A DNA stretch of 9,155 nt from an uncultured Atopostipes sp. (lineage in GTDB: Bacteria > Bacillota > Bacilli > Lactobacillales > Carnobacteriaceae_A), in NCBI GenBank assembly GCA_947296835.1, contig CAMYQS010000038.1:1-9155 (forward strand), read 5' to 3'. A program made the position numbers and the translations under genes. Below the pieces are notes generated by a model. The model was given only the letters and a program-made list of their open reading frames with translations. It ran no database searches and had not been told where the DNA came from. Below, one piece after another: positions 5,941 to 9,155 of the stretch; position 1 is the first letter of the stretch; each line of letters opens with the position of its first letter.

Positions 5941-6022
5941 AGTCTAAATATTAAAACAGCACGATTTTAAAATATGCCGGTAGTCTAAATATCAAAATAG
6001 TGCGATTTTAAAATATATGGGT
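5941..6022. repeat. Two tandem 41-bp direct repeats in the serS-msrA spacer
   Basis: Copy 1 is 5941-5981 and copy 2 is 5982-6022. They match at 34 of 41 positions, and four of the seven differences are C/T or A/G changes in the first half. Each copy begins AGTCTAAATAT and contains the 10-bp palindrome ATTTTAAAAT. The pair is flanked by similar 15-mers of the form AATTRGTTRATGGAA, near 5911 and 6033. The rest of the 5789-6091 spacer holds only the msrA promoter region and the serS terminator. Confidence 0.8.
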
Positions 6023-6049
6023 TAATTTCAAAATTGGTTAATGGAAATC

Positions 6050-6076
6050 AAAAAACCTCTCACAAAGGAGAGGTTT
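6050..6076 (-). terminator. Intrinsic terminator of serS
   Basis: On the minus strand AAACCTCTC (6068-6076) pairs perfectly with GAGAGGTTT (6053-6061) around a 6-nt loop and runs into TTTTTT. It begins 16 nt after the serS stop codon. Confidence 0.9.
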
Positions 6077-6091
6077 GATGTCATAAGTTGA

Positions 6092-7381
6092 TTATTTTTG
6101 AACAGTAATGTATTCCATACCACCCATGTAAGGAACCAGAACATCCGGTACTTTAACTGTTCCATCTTCTTGCTGGTAGTTCTCTAAGATTGCTGCGACC
6201 GTACGTCCGACAGCTAATCCAGAACCGTTTAATGTGTGTGCGTACTCGATTTTACCTGTTTCTTCACGACGGAAACGAATCATTCCACGACGTGCTTGGA
6301 AGTCTTCCGTGTTTGAACATGAACTGATTTCACGGTACGTGTCTTGAGCTGGCATCCACACTTCGATATCGTAAGTTTTCGCTGCTGAGAATCCCATGTC
6401 TCCTGTAGCCAAAACAATACGACGGTATGGTAATTCTAATTTTTCAAGAATTGTTTCTGCATCACGCGTCATTTTTTCTAATTCTTCATAAGAGTTATCT
6501 GGGTTAGCGAATTTCACTAACTCAACTTTATGGAATTGGTGTAGACGAATTAAACCACGTGTATCTCTTCCAGCACTACCTGCCTCAGAACGGAAGCTTG
6601 GGCTAACTGCTGTGAAATATTTTGGTAAGTCTGCTTCATCTAAAATTTCGTCACGGTAGTAGTTTGTTAAAGGAACTTCTGCCGTTGGAATTAATGTTAA
6701 ATTCTCTTCGCGAAGTTGGTAAACATCTTCTTTAAATTTCGGGAATTGTCCTGTCGCAAACATTGAATCATCATTAACGATATAAGGTGTGATCATCTCA
6801 GTATAGCCGTGTTCTTCTGTCTGAACATCTAGCATAAAGTTATAAATCGCACGTTCTAAACGAGCTCCTGCTCCACAATAGTAGACAAAACGACTTTGAG
6901 AAACTTTCGCTCCACGAACAAAGTCTAGAATCTTTAAGTCCTCACCGATATCCCAGTGTGGTTTTGGATTCTCGCCTGGACGACTAATTAAGTTATCTCC
7001 CCAGCGACTTATTTCAACGTTATCGTCTTCTGAGTCGCCAACTGGCACAGATTCATGCGGTAAATTCGGTAAACCGACTGCAATATTATTTGTGATTGTT
7101 GCGATTTCATCTAATTCAGCATCAATTACTTTAATCTCTTTCGATACTTCTTGCATTGCTTGAATGACGTCATCCGCTGATTCTTTATTACGTTTTTTCT
7201 CTGCAATTTCTTTCGTTACTTCGTTTCTTTTACTTTTTAACGTTTCTGATTTTTGAATCAGTACGCGTCGCTTTTCATCCGCTTCTTTCAAGCGTGAAAT
7301 ATCTTCCTTCGCTACCCCGCGTGTTTCTAGTAATTCTGCCGCTTTATCAAAATCATTTCGAATCAGTTTCATGTCCAACAT
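6092..7381 (-). CDS. serS: Seryl-tRNA synthetase
   Basis: This class II aminoacyl-tRNA synthetase charges tRNA-Ser (and tRNA-Sec where present) with serine in the cytoplasm. At 429 residues it is full length. The N-terminal part (about 30-100) is the charged, heptad-rich coiled-coil arm that grips the long variable arm of tRNA-Ser. The catalytic domain shows the serine-binding TAEVP (233-237), motif 2 from FRSEAGSAGRDTRGL (263-277) through HQFHKVE (281-287), and motif 3, NGSGLAVGRTVAAILEN (385-401), with the ATP-binding Arg393. The start at ATG 7379-7381 is favoured because AGGAG lies 9 nt before it; the second Met (codon 4) would be too far away. The gap to the carboxypeptidase gene upstream is 114 bp, too short for a full T-box leader. 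A possible extended -10 promoter lies there. Confidence 0.98.
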   Translation of the reverse strand: MLDMKLIRNDFDKAAELLETRGVAKEDISRLKEADEKRRVLIQKSETLKSKRNEVTKEIAEKKRNKESADDVIQAMQEVSKEIKVIDAELDEIATITNNIAVGLPNLPHESVPVGDSEDDNVEISRWGDNLISRPGENPKPHWDIGEDLKILDFVRGAKVSQSRFVYYCGAGARLERAIYNFMLDVQTEEHGYTEMITPYIVNDDSMFATGQFPKFKEDVYQLREENLTLIPTAEVPLTNYYRDEILDEADLPKYFTAVSPSFRSEAGSAGRDTRGLIRLHQFHKVELVKFANPDNSYEELEKMTRDAETILEKLELPYRRIVLATGDMGFSAAKTYDIEVWMPAQDTYREISSCSNTEDFQARRGMIRFRREETGKIEYAHTLNGSGLAVGRTVAAILENYQQEDGTVKVPDVLVPYMGGMEYITVQK

Positions 7382-7436
7382 GACGGAACACTCCTTTTAA
7401 TTTAGACCAGTTAATTTACACTATTCTTTATACGAT

Positions 7437-7445
7437 ATTTTATCA
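7437..7445 (-). promoter_or_regulatory. Possible extended -10 promoter of serS
   Basis: On the minus strand TG-A-TAAAAT (TG at 7444-7445, hexamer at 7437-7442) is a good extended -10 element without a recognisable -35 at 17 nt. Transcription would start about 50 nt before serS. Read-through from the carboxypeptidase gene is also possible because no strong terminator is seen in the 114-bp gap. Confidence 0.35.
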
Positions 7446-7495
7446 TGAATTCAGTCAAAGCACCATTTTAGAACGGTACTTGCACTTTTATTTCA

Positions 7496-8824
7496 TTAGA
7501 ATCGGTTCGTGATGCTTTCGATTTGCACACCTAACCAGTTCCAGAAACGAATGAAGACATTCGCTCTATCAATTGCGTCTGATGTTACGAGTGGGACTGA
7601 GTTTTGACCTTCGCCTTCTAGGTAGCCATTCTCATTTCCGTCATAGTTGACAACTAAACGACCTAGTTCCATACCCGCGTCAAATGGCGCTTCCACGCCT
7701 TCTTCACTAACAATATCTTTGTTCCACTCAATTGTGTAAGTAATATTTTCTTCTACCGAGTGTTCTAAAGCTAATAACATATCTAGCGATTCACTTGTTT
7801 CAAAGTTGACCGATTGCTCTCTTCCGTTAACAACTGTTAATGGTTCGTATTCGTAAACATCTTTCCATTGGTCTGTTACGTTTTCTGTTTTAAAGTTATC
7901 GAAACCGTAGTCCATTAATTTATCTGTTTCGATGAAACGCGTTACGTTGTCATCACCAGAATCCATCACAACTGTGATTAGACGACGGTCATTGTTGATG
8001 GCCGTACCTGTGAATGTCGACCCTGCAAATTCAGTCGTTCCAGTCTTCAGTCCGTCAACACCTTCGCGCTCTCTTAATAAACCTTCCAGCATCCAGTTCC
8101 AGTTCGTCATATCAACTGCATCGATTGTATCTGGACGGAATGTTTTCTTCGGGATACTCGCTGTTTCTAGGATTTCAGGATAGTCTGTAATAATACGATT
8201 TGCGATTTTGGCGATTGAACGAGCACTCATGATATTCTCGTCTGTTTCAGATGAACCAGGGTAAATTACACCTTGTAAGTCCGAGTTGTTTAAACCCGTT
8301 GAGTTAAAAAGTGTCGCGTCTGAAATGCCAAAAGACTCAACCGTTTCACGCATACGGTTCACAAAGTCCGGTTCAGTTCCTTCAATATGTTCAGCAATCG
8401 CGATTGTTGCGCCGTTCGCCGAGTAAATTGCCATCGCTTCGTATAACTCTTCTAGCGAGTACGTACCACCATTTCGTAAAGCAACGTTTGATAGTGAGTA
8501 GTTTTGACTAATCTTATAAGCGTAGTCGCTAATGGTAATTTCAGTGTCCCAGTTTAAGTTACCTGCTTCAATTTCTTCAAAAACGATGTATTCAACGATC
8601 ATTTTTGTCATTGAAGCAATCCCTCTAGGTGTATCAACATCTGCACCTTGTAGGATTTGGCCTGTTTCAAAATCAAGTGTTAAGTATGCTTCGGCATCAA
8701 TTTCTGGCGCTGCCGCTTCGGCTGAAATGAAAGCCCCAGGTAATACGCCTGTAAGTAGTAAAGCGGATGAACCACCGATTAGTAATGACTTTTTAATAGT
8801 TTCTTTGATTGTGTTTGAAAACAT
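7496..8824 (-). CDS. dacA: D-alanyl-D-alanine carboxypeptidase (DacA/PBP5 type, peptidase S11)
   Basis: This enzyme removes the terminal D-Ala from peptidoglycan pentapeptides outside the membrane, limiting cross-linking. All three active-site motifs are present: SxxK as SMTK (71-74, nucleophile Ser71), SxN as SAN (135-137), and KTG (260-262) within DGLKTGTTEFAG. Residues 1 to about 38 form a Sec signal peptide: a KK-containing n-region, a hydrophobic SLLIGGSSALLLTG core (13-26), and an A-E-A-A-A cleavage region. After the S11 domain comes a beta-rich PBP5 C-terminal domain (about 310-410) and a C-terminal aromatic helix (about 418-442, IRFWNWLGVQI) that probably anchors it to the membrane. 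The start is placed at ATG 8822-8824, since GAGGAG lies about 10 nt upstream. The longer start at 8842 would put that ribosome binding site inside codons 2-3. The product is 442 residues. Confidence 0.93.
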   Translation of the reverse strand: MFSNTIKETIKKSLLIGGSSALLLTGVLPGAFISAEAAAPEIDAEAYLTLDFETGQILQGADVDTPRGIASMTKMIVEYIVFEEIEAGNLNWDTEITISDYAYKISQNYSLSNVALRNGGTYSLEELYEAMAIYSANGATIAIAEHIEGTEPDFVNRMRETVESFGISDATLFNSTGLNNSDLQGVIYPGSSETDENIMSARSIAKIANRIITDYPEILETASIPKKTFRPDTIDAVDMTNWNWMLEGLLREREGVDGLKTGTTEFAGSTFTGTAINNDRRLITVVMDSGDDNVTRFIETDKLMDYGFDNFKTENVTDQWKDVYEYEPLTVVNGREQSVNFETSESLDMLLALEHSVEENITYTIEWNKDIVSEEGVEAPFDAGMELGRLVVNYDGNENGYLEGEGQNSVPLVTSDAIDRANVFIRFWNWLGVQIESITNRF

Positions 8825-8891
8825 TGGATTATTTCTCCTCATTCATTGTTTAATTATTTTGTGTTTCGATTCGAGTTAGCATGTCATTAAG

Positions 8892-8931
8892 GGGCTTCTT
8901 AGACAAGTCTGTTCCCCTAACTTAGACTTTA
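8892..8931 (-). promoter_or_regulatory. dacA 5' leader with competing short stems
   Basis: In the minus-strand leader, AAGTCT (8922-8927 region) can pair with AGACTT about 13 nt later, or AGGGG can pair with the CCCCT further down. The two pairings share sequence, and GTCTAAG occurs twice. A regulatory role is speculation; the short complementary segments are seen directly. Confidence 0.25.
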
Positions 8932-8959
8932 ATCATAATACCATATATTTATGTGGAAA
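8932..8959 (-). promoter_or_regulatory. Possible dacA promoter
   Basis: On the minus strand TTTCCA (8954-8959) and TATGAT (8932-8937) are 16 nt apart. The -10 is good and the -35 is poor. It lies between the histidine-kinase terminator and dacA, where a promoter is expected, and gives a leader of about 100 nt. Confidence 0.4.
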
Positions 8960-8988
8960 TGAACCAACTTAAGACCGGTTTTTTACGC

Positions 8989-9030
8989 AAAAAAAGACCT
9001 AACTACAGCATCCGCCATAATTAGGTCTTT
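8989..9030 (-). terminator. Intrinsic terminator of the histidine kinase gene
   Basis: On the minus strand AAAGACCTAA (9021-9030) pairs perfectly over 10 bp with TTAGGTCTTT (8993-9002), with an 18-nt loop, and runs into seven T. It begins three bases after the kinase stop codon and isolates dacA from that operon. Confidence 0.9.
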
Positions 9031-9033
9031 ATA

Positions 9034-9155
9034 TCAGTCGATACTTTTTGGTAATTCAATAATAAACTTTGTCCACTTCTCACTCGTCTCAGCCGTGATC
9101 GTACCATCGTGTAGCTCAATGATACCTTTCGCTATTGCTAAGCCTAGTCCGGTAC
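9034..9155 (-). CDS. Sensor histidine kinase, C-terminal end (partial)
   Basis: The window edge cuts this gene, leaving the last 39 codons and a TGA at 9034-9036. The readable residues begin TGLGLAIAKGIIELHDGTI and end in KFIIELPKSID. With the split codon at the edge (ending GT, so probably Gly) this is the G2 box G-T-G-L-G-L of the HATPase_c domain, followed by the last strand typical of HisKA-type kinases. The G2 box is part of the ATP lid that binds nucleotide for autophosphorylation. A response-regulator gene is expected further upstream, beyond the edge. Its signal cannot be inferred; being next to dacA hints at, but does not show, a cell-envelope role. Confidence 0.9.
   Translation of the reverse strand, partial: TGLGLAIAKGIIELHDGTITAETSEKWTKFIIELPKSID

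Noticed and set aside
7458..7481. Stem (AAGTACC with GGTGCTT) after dacA as its terminator.
   Set aside because: It is a 7-bp stem with one G-U pair and a 10-nt loop, and no T-run follows on the minus strand.
7382..7495. A T-box riboswitch before serS.
   Set aside because: The gap is only 114 bp, I see no T-box sequence (AGGGTGGNACCGCG type), and no terminator/antiterminator pair is visible.
8532..8879. Plus-strand open frame of 115 codons, and similar plus-strand frames over kdgK, kdgR and dacA.
   Set aside because: They are antisense shadows of genes with complete catalytic or DNA-binding motifs and lack their own start signals.
8971..8986. GACCGGTTTT as a third KdgR-type operator.
   Set aside because: It keeps only ACCGGTT of the core and lacks the TTAG and CTAA arms. 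It lies next to the histidine-kinase terminator, far from uronate genes.

Overview
The window reads as a piece of a low-GC Gram-positive (Firmicutes) chromosome, most likely from the order Lactobacillales. The reasons are AT-rich intergenic DNA, strong GGAGG-type ribosome binding sites, TTGACA/TATAAT-type promoters, CcpA (cre)-like boxes, a PTS-type sugar transporter, and a DacA-SerS-MsrA housekeeping block. A Carnobacteriaceae-like source is a guess from gene content only. Every gene I can support lies on the minus strand, so transcription runs from right to left.

Right half (about 9155 to 5185), housekeeping: the last 39 residues of a sensor histidine kinase with its own terminator; a secreted D-alanyl-D-alanine carboxypeptidase (DacA type), whose start I place at 8824 rather than the longer 8842; seryl-tRNA synthetase with a clean terminator; a 303-bp spacer holding two 41-bp tandem repeats; and methionine sulfoxide reductase A with a clean terminator.

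Left half (about 5160 to 1), a hexuronate/ketodeoxyuronate catabolism locus: a LacI-family regulator resembling KdgR, a 2-keto-3-deoxygluconate kinase (KdgK), a two-domain PTS permease of the glucose/beta-glucoside family (EIIB-EIIC), an AraC-family regulator, then a regulatory region of about 400 bp and the first quarter of 5-keto-4-deoxyuronate isomerase (kduI). The kduI reading frame stops after 75 codons, next to a 39-nt fold-back sequence at the window edge. The expected logic is: 5-keto-4-deoxyuronate (released from pectin-, alginate- or glycosaminoglycan-type unsaturated uronides) goes through KduI and KduD to 2-keto-3-deoxygluconate (KDG), KdgK makes KDPG, and KDPG aldolase splits it. 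KduD and the aldolase are not in the window and may lie beyond the left edge.

Two points stand out. First, two near-identical 20-bp palindromes of the form TTAGnnAACCGGTTnnCTAA lie upstream of the LacI gene (directly after a near-consensus promoter) and upstream of kduI. They look like the regulator's own operators. Second, the PTS permease contains no cysteine at all. The phospho-cysteine of its EIIB domain is replaced by Gln26, and the conserved His of the EIIC 'G-L-H-W' motif is Asn300, while the membrane domain is otherwise intact. This suggests a PTS-derived transporter uncoupled from phosphorylation, in an operon that carries its own cytoplasmic sugar-acid kinase.
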